This document shows positions 11,052-23,000 of a stretch of DNA of 64,000 nt, piece by piece. The stretch spans positions 21,044,294-21,108,293 of the forward strand of contig NC_012877.2 of the NCBI RefSeq assembly GCF_000003195.3, read 5' to 3'. The position numbers and the translations under genes were made by a program. The stretch is from Sorghum bicolor (lineage: Eukaryota; Streptophyta; Magnoliopsida; Poales; Poaceae). The notes below the pieces were generated by a model. The model did no database searches. It saw only the letters and a program-made list of their open reading frames with translations, and was not told the DNA's origin. Each line of letters begins with the position of its first letter. Position 1 is the first letter of the stretch.

Positions 11052-11076
11052 AGGCGGTTGGCTTAGCCAACCGCCT
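11052..11076. repeat. Perfect 11-base inverted repeat
   Basis: AGGCGGTTGGC, a 3-base spacer TTA, then GCCAACCGCCT form a perfect hairpin about 15 bases upstream of the candidate TATA box. GC-rich hairpins of this kind occur near the ends of grass CACTA elements and can be binding sites for the element's own DNA-binding protein. The role here is inferred. Confidence 0.6.
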
Positions 11077-12002
11077 TTCAATTTATTTAAAGTTTTCCTT
11101 ATATATATTTTTAGAAATTATTTAAATGATTCAAAAAATCATATCTTCAAAGATATTTGTCCTAAATTAGTGAAAAAATTTTTGTTGTGTTCCTCTTGAC
11201 CAGAGACACATGTTAAAAATATAAAATTTCATGTTTGAGGTACTTTGGTATGCAGCTTTATTTAAAATGATTTAAATTGAATATGTGCCTCATATATTGT
11301 TTAATACATAAATAATTCTAGGAATACCAGAAAAATGTAAATCCATTTTTTTAGCTTTATTGTAGTTTGTAAATGCTATAAAAAATATATTCCTTTGTGC
11401 AATTTATCGTTAACAATATAAATGTGAGGAATCCATATGTTTGAGCATAGTTCAGTGGAATGACTCTTATACGTTTGTGAAGCATGTATGTTATGCCTAT
11501 CTCCAAATGTCTTGAAATTTTTTGGCAAGCTTCTACACTCAAATGATAACCCCACACAAGATCTTACGATTTTCTGGTCATGCAAGCTATTATTACATTT
11601 TTCTTTGTGCTAAATGAGATGAAAAATGGTGGACTACACCTGGATCCCACTAGGTTTCTCCACCAACCACAAGGAAGTTTTATTTCCTGTGGTATATAAG
11701 ACCCTGTGGAGAAGTTTGGCACCATTTGGAGTCATTTCAGGGGTAGACTTAATTCAAGCGCTAATTAGTGGGTGACGTCACACGGAAATTCAATTAAACC
11801 GGATAAAATAACAAACCACATCAGAAAAATCCCAAACTTGGTGGATTGAACATCAATGGCACTAGTAACCCTTAGTAAAAGATTGAAACCAATACGACAT
11901 CAATGGCACTAGTAACCCTTACATGTAGAAATAGTAAAGGGCACATAGCATAAGGTACACATTTTATCATAAATAGATTACATGGCAAATGACAAATAAA
12001 AT
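11077..12002. other. Intergenic stretch between CACTA-1 genes
   Basis: AT-rich DNA between the end of the TNP2 remnant and the Ptta promoter. A plus-strand TATATAAG lies near 11693-11700 and a 20-base phrase (CATCAATGGCACTAGTAACC) is repeated at about 11849 and 11899. No coding region is supported. Confidence 0.5.
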
Positions 12003-13537
12003 CTAGGCAGCTACTGTTCTTCCTTGTCCATCGTGACGCACCCAGGGCAACGAGCTCTGTGGAATGCTTCGCTCAACATTCCTTATCTTTATTGGATGGT
12101 CATCTACAAAGAGAGACATGTCACTGAACAGGTTAAATTCATCCAAGTCAGATACACCATCAACTCTGATGGCTTGTTGCTTTCCAGGGAAAACTATGTG
12201 CTTTGGATGGTCTGAAATTTTCTTCTTATCATTAGGAGAGAGGACCTGCTCAGCATAGAAGATCTGTGCAGCACGGTTAGCCATTATCCATGGATCATCT
12301 TTGTAGCTTACCTTGCTTAGATCTAGAACTCTAATCACATAGTTGTCCACTGTGACATGTTTGTCTTCAACCCATTGACACCGAAATACAGGGATCTGAA
12401 ATGTACCATAGTCTAGTTCCCATATGTCCTCAACGAAGCCAAAGTAAGTTGTTTCCTCACCAGTTTCAGAGTCTAAGGCGTCGCATCAAACACCACTATT
12501 TTGTGCCATGCTCTTTTGGTCTTTGGACTTGGTACAGAACGTGAAGCCACTAATGTCATAGGTTTGCCAAGTCGTGACCTGGCGTGATGGCCCAGATGCC
12601 AAGACCTTGATGGTGCGATCCTCGAGTGTTTCCCCATCTGGAATGTCCTGCTCCCTTAGCCATGAGGTGAACTGATTCTTATGTTCCTTCATTATCCATT
12701 CATCTGTGTGCCCATGATTATGTTTTTGAAGCTCTTCAATGTGTAGATTGATCAAAGGCTCCATTATCGAGAGCTGATGCAGGACGCTGTGATGTGCTTC
12801 AAGGACTGAATTGTAATCTTTTGGGACATATGATTTCTTTCCCATCCTACCTCTTCCATTCAGCCTACCCTCGTGTCGTGACGGAGGCAAACCTATTGCA
12901 ACCTGGTCTTTTAGGACCCTATTGCAGAATGGACCTCCAGACTCAATGGCCTCTTCGGTTAAGTACCCCTCTACCATAGACGCCTCTGGACGAGCACGAG
13001 TTGATACATAGCCATTTAGTATTGACATGAAGCGTTCATACGTCCACATCTCATGCAAATACATGGGACCCAATGCCTCTATTTGTGAAACCAAGTGCAC
13101 CACAAGGTGAACCATCACATCGAAGAATGCTGGGGGAAACACATCTCAAACTGTGAAACTGTCTCCACTGTGAATTCCTTAAGAGACGCCAACTCATCAC
13201 GTTCAATCACCTTCTGTGAGATCCAGTTGAAGAAGTAGCACAACCGTGTAACTGCAACCTTTATCCACACTGGGTTTATAGCCCTAATGGCAATAGGGAG
13301 AAAAGTAGTCAATATGACATGACAATCATGTGAGTTGTAGTTGGTGAGTGTAAGGTCTTTCATTGACACAATACTCTGTATGCTAGAGCAGAATCTAGAT
13401 GGGACTTTCAATTTCTTCAACCACACACACATCTCATGTTTCTCTTCATTGTTCAGGTTGTAGCTTGCTGCCGGGAGGTGGTACTTCCCATTTTCTAGCC
13501 TAACAAGGTGAAGTTCTTTTTTTATGCCTAACTGTAC
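12003..13537 (-). pseudogene. CACTA-1 TNP2-type transposase, C-terminal half
   Basis: Minus-strand frames encode a DUF4218 domain (13530-12950; motifs such as SHDCHVILTTFLPIAIRAI and PPAFFDVMVHL) followed by a DUF4216 domain (about 12460-12150; FRCQWVEDKHVTVD and AAQIFYAEQV). These two domains form the C-terminal part of CACTA transposases of the TNP2 class, which bind and cut the element ends. Breaks: a one-base loss in a C run near 13131 shifts the frame, and an in-frame TGA lies at 12488-12486 (CGA origin likely). The N-terminal part, with the Transposase_21 catalytic core, is absent because R2 begins at 13538. An apparent upstream Met in the longest frame belongs to R2's LTR. Confidence 0.85.
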
Positions 13538-13997
13538 AGTGGGGGTATAAACCCCTATACCCTTACGGCTAGACTTGGGCCAGGAGGCTTGGCCCATTAC
13601 GAGACAAGCTCAAGGCTTGATCCGATAGCTTGGAGTTTCGCGCAAGGAAACAAGACGTGGAGATCAAGCAGGATTCTAGTCGGTTAGAATAGGAATTGAT
13701 ATCGAACTATCTATGGCAATTGTAACCGACTAGGATTAGTTTCTAGATCTGTAACCCTGCCCTCCGGACTATATAAGGAGGGGCAAGGGACCCCCCTAAG
13801 ACATATTACTCTCTCAACAAAAATCAATACAATCAGACGCAGGACGTAGGTATTACACCAACTCGGCGGCCGAACCTGGATAAAAAGCTTGTCCGTGTCT
13901 TGCGTCACCATCGAGTTTGTAGTTTGCGCACTGTCTACCGATAAACTACTACCGTGGGTATAACCCAAGGTAGACTGCCGACTAGCTTTCGTCGACA
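13538..13997 (+). repeat. R2 5' LTR
   Basis: About 460 bases matching R5's LTRs, from (A/T)GTGGGGGTATAAACCCC to TTTCGTCGACA. The first base is A where R5 has T. CTATATAAGGAGGGGC near 13768-13783 is a good TATA box for the element's transcript. Confidence 0.88.
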
Positions 13998-13998
13998 G

Positions 13999-14016
13999 TG
14001 GTGCGCCAGGTAGGGG
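13999..14016 (+). other. R2 primer-binding site
   Basis: TGGTGCGCCAGGTAGGGG lies one base after the LTR and differs at one base from R5's site. It is complementary to a tRNA ending CCCCTACCTGGCGCGCCA, most likely tRNA-Arg. Confidence 0.75.
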
Positions 14017-14045
14017 GTGTGCGTGCAACTTCTCCGGCGAACAAG

Positions 14046-17000
14046 ATGGTCACAATCCCAGCTTCTGCGGCCGTTCCTGAAGGCCTCACGTTCACCATCG
14101 GCCAGATCACGTGGACGACGCGCGGCGGTTGTCTCACGAACACGGTTTCGGAAGGAACCCAGATCCTATCTGGGATCACGTCGGCTCCGACCACTCGGGT
14201 GACGGCTCCGAGCGCCCGACCACCGCCCCCGCTCTACAAGGGGAAGAAGATCGACTGCTCTGACCTTCTCCAAGCACTCGACCGCGGCGATTCCAAGCTA
14301 CTTGAAGCTTCCCAACTAGTAGATGGAATCTTGCGCCAGCCTGATCAAGCCGCCCCAACGGATTTTTTCAAATCCCACCGGCCAACTCGTGTCGTTACAC
14401 ACGAACGGCTGGGAACGTCTCTGACGATAACCTCGACTCCCTCAGGACGATCTGTTAAGACCAAGGTCAACCCGGAGGAAGATTATCCTCACGGTCTGAA
14501 CAACTCGGCGTCTCTCTACTCGAGACACGTCCGATCCCTCTTTAACAAAGCTGGTTGGTTGCCAAAGGGGAGCGGTCGACCAGCTCATCATTACGTCAAC
14601 ATGGTGACGATCCAAGAGCTACGGGACGGCCAAGCTTCCAGCACAAATTCGAGCACTGGTTCCATCCCCACTGAAGTCATAAATTCCGAGGACGAGGACT
14701 ACGACTTGGATTTCCCGTCACACCCTCCGGGCTTCCCTCGTTTCCCGGTCTTCCCACCCCGGCGAGGAGACATCGTTTTCAACGTCAGCGCCGACAAGCC
14801 GGTCGTTGACGGAGAAACAGACGAGCAGAGGCAGCTCCGCGAGCAGCGTAACGCCGATCGCGCCCGACGACGCGCGGACGAGGAACGTCAAATCCCGCCG
14901 CATAATCTCAGCGACGCTTTTGACATGGTCGGAGATCAGCATGTTTATAAAACGCCGAGCGCCAATGTGGCCGTCGCTATGGCTAATCTAGACCGGCTCC
15001 CTGATACCCATGAGTGCCAAGGGGTCCGAACCAGCGTCCGAGCACACCTGATTGCCGCAATGGGACAGACAGCCACTCTGCTCAAAAGAGTCCAGGCCGT
15101 CTCCTATACAGGAGCCACCTCCGACCAGACTCACCGAAGCCGGACCTCACCGCAGCCCAGCAGGCACCATCACAGCCGTTCCCCCGACAACCATCGAACA
15201 GATTCACGGCGTAACGACGGCGGTCGGGAAGCTGGCGGTCACCGCGAGCAGAATCGTAGGCGTGGTCAAGAAGTAAACTAGCACAGGGATCTTCGATATA
15301 ACATCCCTCCCAAAGATGCCCGGGACCGCATCAACAAGCGCGCCACGGAGAGAGCAGTCCACGAAAACCTGCGCCGTATCGAGTATGATGCAACGCACGG
15401 CCCCCCGGGCCTGAGACAGTTCTCCTCACACCTCCGCCAGGTCGTGTGGCCCCGCAATTTCAAGCTCGAGAAACTCAAAAAATACGACGGCAAGGAAAAT
15501 CCAGAAAACTAGATCACTCTCTATGAAATCGCCGTCCGATCAGCAGCAGGGGATGAGCACGTCATGGCCAACTACTTCCCAGTAGTCCTCGACCAGGCTG
15601 GTCATCAGTGACTCCTTGGCCTGCCCAAGGACTCCTTCGACTCTTGGGAAGAGCTACGCCAGGCTTTCATCAACAACTTCATCGCCACATGCGAGCAGCC
15701 TGGAAACAAGTACGACCTCGAAAGGATAAGGGACAGAAAAAATGAACCTCTGCGCGATTACATCCGACGATTCTCGGATACGCGCCTTAAGATCCCGAAG
15801 ATTTCCCACGATGAGGCCATCTCTGCCTTCATTAAAGGCCTGCGTTTCCATGAAGCACTGAGGAACAAGCTGTTGCGCAAAAGGCCAACAACGATGGCTG
15901 AGCTCCTCGCCACGGCTAAAAATTACGCCGATGCCGACGACGCAGAAAAACTAATCCGGGACGATGCGAGAGGTCCCGACTAGCCTCCCCGACGAGATGA
16001 CGGTCGCGGTCGTTTCGACAACAGGAACCACCGCCGCCCCGACAACCGTGTTCACAGAGAAGGTTGGGACAGGCGGCGCGACAATCGCGACGATTTCAGA
16101 GCAAAGCGCCCCCGCGACCACGACCACGAAGTGAATACGGTCAAGCATCCCAACGGGCGACGGGACTACCAAGAAGACTACAACAAAACGTTGAAGGGAC
16201 CATGCCAATTGCATCCAAAATCTAATCATACCATGGAAGAGTGCCGCGTCCTCAAAAGCATCTATACGCGGCGGGCCGCCCAAGACGATTCCGCCAAGAA
16301 AAATGGAAAACGGGACGGGCACGACCACGAAGACGAGGATGACGACCAAGACAGGGACCCTCGACACCAATATGTCAGCCCCACTGACGTGGTCCACTCC
16401 ATCTTCGGGGGCATGGTCTCCATCGAATCCAAGCGAGAAAGAAAGCTATTAAAGAGAGCCTGCCTCAACATAGACAGCACAGACGGCCTAATCGCAGACC
16501 CGAAATTTCCCCCGTGGTCGCACAGGGAGATCTCCTTCAGCAGAAAGGATCAGTGGGCCGCTATCCCAGAGCCAGGTCGTTTCCCTCTAATCCTGGACCC
16601 TTGCATCAACAACATCCGATTCGAGCGCGTGCTCGTAGACGGAGGAAGCTCCATTGACATCCTCTTCCGCAACAGCCTACCCGCTCTCAAGATATCTCGG
16701 GCACAACTAAAACCCTACGATGCTCAATTCTGGGGAGTTTTGCCAGGTCAGAGTTCAGTGCCCCTCAGACAGATAACACTGCCTGTCCAATTCGGCACGC
16801 CCGACCACTTACGGACAGAGTTCGTCAACTTTGTGGTCGCCGACTTCGATGGAACCTACCACGCCATACTGGGCCGACCATCGCTGACAAAATTCAAGGC
16901 GGTCCCTCATTACTCATACCTAGTCCTCAAAATGCCTACGGAGAAGGGCGTCCTGACCGTCAGAGGCAATGTTTACACCGCATATACTTGCGAGGAAGAG

Positions 17001-17210
17001 AGCTTCAAGATCACCGAGGCGATTGATCTCTCGATTCGGATGGCAGAAACAGCAACCCAAGCCGCACAGCTACCTCCCGACCAGCTCCGACTACCCGAGC
17101 AGGAGACCGCCAGGAAGAATTCAAAATCCAAGGAGTATAAAGAAGTACAACTGGTCGACGGCAGCCCTGAGAAGACGGCCCTTATCGGGGCCAACCTGGA
17201 CCCCAAATAG
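14046..17210 (+). pseudogene. R2 gag-protease (decayed)
   Basis: One frame runs from the ATG at 14046 to a TAG at 17208-17210. The N-terminal 400 residues are a Tat-specific region rich in Arg, Asp and Pro. A Retrotrans_gag capsid domain follows (about 15400-15930), then a CX2HX4HX4C zinc-knuckle-like motif (CQLHPKSNHTMEEC) near 16203. The retropepsin-like domain near 16630 has VLVDGGSSID at its active site and ILGRPSLTKF later. In-frame stops are TAG 15279, TAG 15510, TGA 15609 and TAG 15981; R5 has sense codons at these places (CAG, TGG, TGG, CAG). The final TAG at 17208 is shared with R5 and R4 and may be functional. Confidence 0.85.
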
Positions 17211-17873
17211 GAAGACGCGCTCGTCAGGTTTCTAAGGGACAACGTGAGCGTTTTCGCATGGAAACCCGCAGACATGCCCGGCGTCCCACAAAACCTGATC
17301 GAGCACTCCTTAAACGTCTCGAAGACCGCAAGACCAATCAAGCAAAAGCTGCGACGGTTCGCTCGTGACAAAAAGGAGGCTATTAGGACAAAAATAACAC
17401 GGCTTCTAGCAGCCGGATTCATAAAAGAAGTGTATCATCCCGATTGGCTCGCCAATCCGGTCCTTGTACGCAAAAAGAATAATGAATGGAGAATGTGCGT
17501 TGATTACACTGATCTCAATAAACATTGTCCTAAAGATCCTTTTGGTCTCCCTCGCATCGACGAGGTGGTCGACTCAACGGCCGGATGCGAACTCCTCTCT
17601 TTTCTAGACTGCTACTCTGGCTATCACCAGATCTCGCTAAAGGAAGAAGATCAGATAAAAACGTCTTTCATTACTCCTTTCGGCGCATACTGCTACACGA
17701 CCATGTCGTTCGGACTCAAAAACGCCGAAGCCACCTATCAAAGGGCCATCCAGCAATGCCTCCACGACGAGATTCGTGATGACCTCGTCGAGGCCTATGT
17801 AGATGACGTCGTCGTCAAAACAAGGGATGCAAGCACCCTAATCGACAACTTAGACCGAACCTTTAAGGCGCTA
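17211..17873 (+). pseudogene. R2 reverse transcriptase, truncated
   Basis: The frame of gag-pro continues after the TAG, with no early ATG. Reverse transcriptase blocks are clear: HPDWLANPVLVRKKN, MCVDYTDLNKHCPKD, the palm segment FLDCYSGYHQI, and the catalytic YVDD box near 17797. The sequence ends in FKALN, some ten residues before the usual next block, and the thumb, connection, RNase H and integrase are missing. R5 loses the same gene within four codons of this point. Confidence 0.88.
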
Positions 17874-17890
17874 AACCCTAAACCCTAAAC
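17871..17890 (+). repeat. Short telomere-like tract at a rearrangement joint
   Basis: CTAAACCCTAAACCCTAAAC contains two full CCCTAAA units plus a partial unit, exactly where R2 homology ends and unrelated DNA begins. The expected R2 sequence also begins CTAAAC, so microhomology may have guided the join. Confidence 0.8.
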
Positions 17891-20044
17891 AGTGTCTCAT
17901 TAAGTGACCATCATCATTAAAGGGATAGTTAAGTAGTGTCACTTGTCTACTACCTCTTGCAATCTATTAATGTTTATGTCAGTGACCTGTTCTTCAAAGG
18001 TTATCTTCTTTGTAACTTCATGGGCAGTTCTCCTACTTGCACATGAAGTAAGGATCTTTCGATATGATACGGAGAGATTACCAAGGAAAAGATAACGAGA
18101 AGACAATTCATGGGCCTAGTTCCATAATGGATCATGGTTAGCAACAATGATACTAGCGCGCACCTAGCAGCACATTCATGTGCCGGCCAGTCACAAGAAG
18201 GCTCTAGGTTCCGTCGCGGCACCATTAGTCATTAATCAAGACACCATTACCAAACATACAACCCAAAAGAAATCTCTCATGGCAAAAATTGAGTTGCATA
18301 GCAGCGAGAACCATGCAAAAGAGGGATAGCAAACCAAGATAGTCATGAGATTAGAGGTCCATAAGGAGACAATTCGAAGATTAAACATAGTACTAGAGAA
18401 CATAGATCACATGAGATGAAGATGGGTAAACACCTAGAGACTCAAGAGAGCTGGAGATAAAACGATTGAGATTTAAAAGATGAAGTCAACAGACTGATTA
18501 GGGGTTCAGTTGCTACAAAAATGACATGATCTACAAGGAGAAGATTTTTGTAGATCTATGCAACAACTAATTAGTGTGGTACTAGATTGATCAAGATTAC
18601 AAGGAGAAGAGAGATCTGATAGGAATTCTTGGGGCAAGGTCTTAATACATAGAAGTAAGACACCCATAACATATGCAAGCATGTAAGAGAGATAAGCTCG
18701 GGATCATGGGTCAGATTAGGGTATGGATACACAACATTGAAGGTTAGCAACCACACACGCATGAGTAACATGAGTGCTATTCTAGGATAAGGCTCTTCAA
18801 CACTCGCATGCTTACTAAGGACAAAAAGGTAACAACTAGGACACTACCTCATTGACAACACATCTACTCATGCATCAAGGTTTTAAGCAAACATGTGAGA
18901 ACATCAATCACACTTTCTCCAAAAATCATTACTAAGCACAAAGTTTTTAGATAATAAGCAGTCATCTAAAGCAACACTAGTACACATGAACATACAAAAC
19001 ATAATGGTAAGGTGTTTTTATCTTTTACTTTCTTTTACTAGAAAGGTGTATGTTTCTTCTCCAGTCATGGAAACAAATTTTAACTTATGTTTAAAAAACT
19101 AGTCATCTTAGAGATGTGCATCATACTGACAGGGTGCACAGATCGACCACAACACGCAAAACAAAGCTAATTACACCCTATCTTTAATTAAAGCCATTCA
19201 AGCAACATGGAGCAAAGCATTTTATCTAACTACACACAAGCAAGGTGACACACATTGATTCACATGTTACTTATTGTTGGAACAAAGGTGAGAGAAGCGT
19301 AGTTATACATAACACAACAATCATGATGATGCATTCTTCATCCTATTCGTCCTCACAAAACTGCCAGCCTAAGGTGGCAATCACGTTCCATGTCGGTGGC
19401 ATAACACATACACTCTCGACATATAACTAGTCGTAAGCTATATTCAATTTATGTATTCATGGTTAGCATACCTGCAGAAAATTCATTTCAGGCCACCCAC
19501 AGTATGAAACATGCAGTACAAGATTTAAAGGCTATGCGCTCCACACACTTGTGTCCCCATACCCATATGTGTAGTGCTACTACCCACATCATCGTCCTAG
19601 CGACGCCATCGCCTCTAAGGACGGAATCATCCATCATGCGGTACCTTTTCATAGGCACATGTAAAATGTGCACATGATATAGTACAAAAGCACTTGCCTA
19701 GATCAGTGGTGTATCCGATCATGCTCTCGCAACTCACACTTAGCGAGGTGTAGAGGAAAAATGATCCATACATTACTATTCAAATGAATGGCACTCATAC
19801 TACTGCACGCCGTATGAGCAATAAAATAGAAATATGATGCAAAAACCCCAAGTTAGTACTTAAATAAGGCACCTAAAGGTCCTTATTTGGGCATAAAGGA
19901 AATGACCACTGGCATACTCAGGTAAAACCTTTTTAGATTTGAACACACCTATATCTATAATAGCTATAAGTTGTCAAAAACTGATTCTATGAAACAAAAA
20001 CTTTTGTTTTAAATACACATATGACAAGTTTAATGTTGAACATT
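17891..20044 (-). mobile_element. R3 internal region remnant
   Basis: About 2.15 kb of AT-rich sequence between the R2 break and the R3 primer site. No gag or pol motif is visible in any frame; the small frames present are shorter than 80 codons. Because it lies directly inside the primer site on the minus strand, it should be the 5' untranslated part of R3's internal region. The rest of R3 was lost with the R2 joint. Confidence 0.5.
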
Positions 20045-20056
20045 GCTTTAATACCA
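20045..20056 (-). other. R3 primer-binding site, initiator-Met type (degenerate)
   Basis: On the minus strand TGGTATTAAAGC lies two bases inside the LTR end. The standard plant Met-tRNA primer site is TGGTATCAGAGC; the two differences are transitions of the kind made by cytosine deamination. Confidence 0.65.
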
Positions 20057-20058
20057 AC

Positions 20059-23000
20059 TGTAACAGAACTGCCCAATTTACAAGAGATCAACTATAAAAA
20101 ACTCCCAGCAAAGCAGTTGCTTTAACATAACCGAACTCTCATAAACCTGGTAGTCAGTGAAATCACGACGGATTTCAAACCAACCATCATACAAGCCAAG
20201 ATCGTAGTGATTCAACATAACAAGTCACATGTATATCCATTTTACAAATAGTTCGACATACATCTGAGTTCAATATAGTTATTACAACTTGAGTTGAAAA
20301 GTAGCGGAAGAAAAGTAATTTTGAAACTATCATTACCCTTATTTCGAATACATGACAGTATCCAGGTCATCTCCAACAAAAGCAGCATAGATGAGGTAAC
20401 TAAGAAGGATCATGCCCATGATCTTACTCCTCCACTATGGTAGGAGTCATCCAACTCTTGCAGTAGCCATGATACATCATAACTTGCAACAAGTGGGAAT
20501 AAACCCTGAGTACGAGAAGGTACTCAGCTAGACTTACCCGTCATAAACCAGAAATAATGTGACACCAAGGAGTATGCAAGGCTTTATTGGTGGGGCTAGC
20601 TTGACAACACTTTTTGCATAAAAAGCTTAAGTTATAGGTAAGTAACTTTCAGGTATTTAGCTCAAGTTAATAATCATTAACCTATCATCTACATTAGCAC
20701 CTATACTAGAGCAATCACTTGATTAAGATACAATAGTAGTACTCATATTCGATGTGGCATTTCCAACATCATCATCATCGTACCATAACCATCCAAGTGT
20801 TCCATAAACACTACTATGTTGACGAAGCTCAAGTCAAGTGCTCACTATCCAGGAGCGATGGCGATTCAAATCTATTTATAACCAGCTGGCGATTTTATTC
20901 CCCACACAAACCACACTCACCGGCCGAAGTGAGCTACAGGTCACCATATTACACTATCCAGGACCAATTCACGGCTTCGACAGGCACCGCCCGTACCCGA
21001 GGCCGTTCCAGTGACCGAGGTATCTAAGGTATACCAAGGTTGCGCGCCGCACCCTCGTCGTACTCCTCAACCAACACCAATACAACGCGTACATCGGGTC
21101 GATTCCCGGCCCAGATAGTGTTCAAGCTTCACGGTCGAAATGACTTATCCTTCCAGCTAAGTGTGGGGCATGCGTTCGACATGACAAGAGGGCCGTCAAT
21201 GATCGGTCCTTAATCGACACAGGCGGGGATAGGTAGGCACCCAAGACCTCCATGCCTTGTTGTTTCTCTATCATCATCACGCCCGGCCTCCAATTATCCA
21301 TCATCATCACTTGGTTATTTCCGTGATAGCATATGTAGCCAACCCTTTTTAGGTATCCACCTATCTCGCGCATGTGATAGGACATCACCTGGCTTCTACC
21401 GGTCTAAGCTTGACTAAGCATTTAGATTCGATCTAGAATCTACATAGGGTTATAGGTATATTTGCTGGACAAGGAGTGTTATATGCAGCAAGAGTTTCAC
21501 CCAACTCCTATACTTAATGCAACAATACATATATAACATATATTCTCAATTGCATTCAAAAGTAGTGGGAGACTTATAGTGCTCCGGGGCTTGCCTGGGA
21601 TCAAAACTGAATCAGTTCATTTAGTTGCTCCGTCTTGGTGACATCTAAGGTCACAACACCTGCTTAGTCCTTCCACCTTCGGGATGGGTCTACCCAACAC
21701 CATCTTCTAGTCTGATTCCGCACCATGACCTTCACGTGATTCATCTAGCGCACCTAGATGAGATGCAAGATGCAAATGCATGAATATGGAGAATAGTGAG
21801 ACAACATGCATTACATAAAATTATGCAAGACACATGCGTCTAAGTTATTTAACTAACATCACACAACTAACTATAGAGAGCAAGCATATAAAGCATGACA
21901 TATGTTTAACAAGGTTACAAGTGTATTACTTAATCACCATTAAAGACATGAATCATACTTAGATCACACAAAGTAAAGCAATCAAGCATTCATGTATTTC
22001 AGCAATTCTGGACATACATGCAACAACTCAGTAAATAAATCATAACTGGAGTTACACAACTCCAAAAACTATGCAATAGGACATTCTGGAAAGATTATAA
22101 AACTATCTACAATTCATCTTTAATCATATTAGCATGATTAACAAGTTAACCAAATCAAACATGCATGACCATATAATCTGGTCCAGGAATTTCCTGAGAA
22201 CAAGCATTTCAAAGGATGAAGTTTATACAATTGTAACTCACAAACCACTTAGCCAAATTACATGAAACTTTACAACAAGATATATTAGTAAGTTATATAC
22301 ATATTTTCTATATACAAGTTTCACAGAAAACATCATTTATATCATGGAATTAATTGCATAAATAAAACTGCTCATGCTGCCCAAACAGTAGAGGTACAAT
22401 AACAAACAGAAAACTAATAGACAATTCCAAGCAGCATAACTGGAGTTGTAGACCTCCAGAAAACATGATTCTTATCTTTTTTGGAAAGTTTATAAAGTTA
22501 CATACAACTTTCTTATTATCATCTAAATATGAATCCACTGTTAACAAGGTCAATTCATCCCATGAAGACATCTCTGTCAAAAACATAGACAGAATCTATC
22601 ATGCTACATTAAACAGCCATAACTTGAGTTCCACATGTCCATATATTATGATTGTGTACGTTCTAGAAAGCTTATTAAATTTTGAACAACTTTGTTATAA
22701 ACATCTAGAGCTAATCTACCATTATCAAGGTCTCACATAACAAACAATGCAACCCTATCTGGGTTTAGACAGAATCCTGAACAGTAGTTTAAAGCACTAT
22801 AACTAAAGATATACTTAACCAACAATTATGCTACTTAGATTTATGGAAAGCTTATGAAAAGTACTACAACTCATATATTTTCATCAAGGCATGATTCACA
22901 ACTTAACTGAGCCAAACAATACAAACATGCAGACATACTCAGAATATGAGCAAAGCAACACAGGGCATTTGTTATTTTTATAACTCTTAATATATCACTC

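Larger units (their letters stand above)
1..13537 (-). mobile_element. CACTA-1, En/Spm-like DNA transposon (partial, carries R1)
   Basis: A minus-strand CACTA element is inferred from two gene remnants: the C-terminal half of a TNP2-type transposase (12003-13537) and an En/Spm (Ptta) family gene (9921-8690, continuing at 389-1). The gene order, TNP2 first and then the Ptta gene, fits grass CACTA elements. The left end lies outside the window. The right end is lost where retroelement R2 enters the TNP2 gene, and the missing 5' half of TNP2 is not found beyond R2. R1 (390-8684) is nested inside and is not part of the element. No terminal CACTA repeat is visible, so the limits are inferred from gene content. 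Confidence 0.75.
13538..17873 (+). mobile_element. R2, Tat-lineage Ty3/gypsy element, 3'-truncated
   Basis: It has a 5' LTR (13538-13997), a primer site (13999-14016), gag, protease and the first part of reverse transcriptase. It then stops abruptly at 17873, with no RNase H, integrase or 3' LTR. It shares LTR, primer site and protein sequence with R5 (43790-49767). The gag-pro-RT region reads in one frame throughout, interrupted by point stop codons only. The right border is the telomere-like tract at 17871-17890. Confidence 0.88.

Noticed and set aside
17871..17890. Interstitial telomere array
   Set aside because: Fewer than three CCCTAAA units; more likely a repair joint than a true telomeric array.
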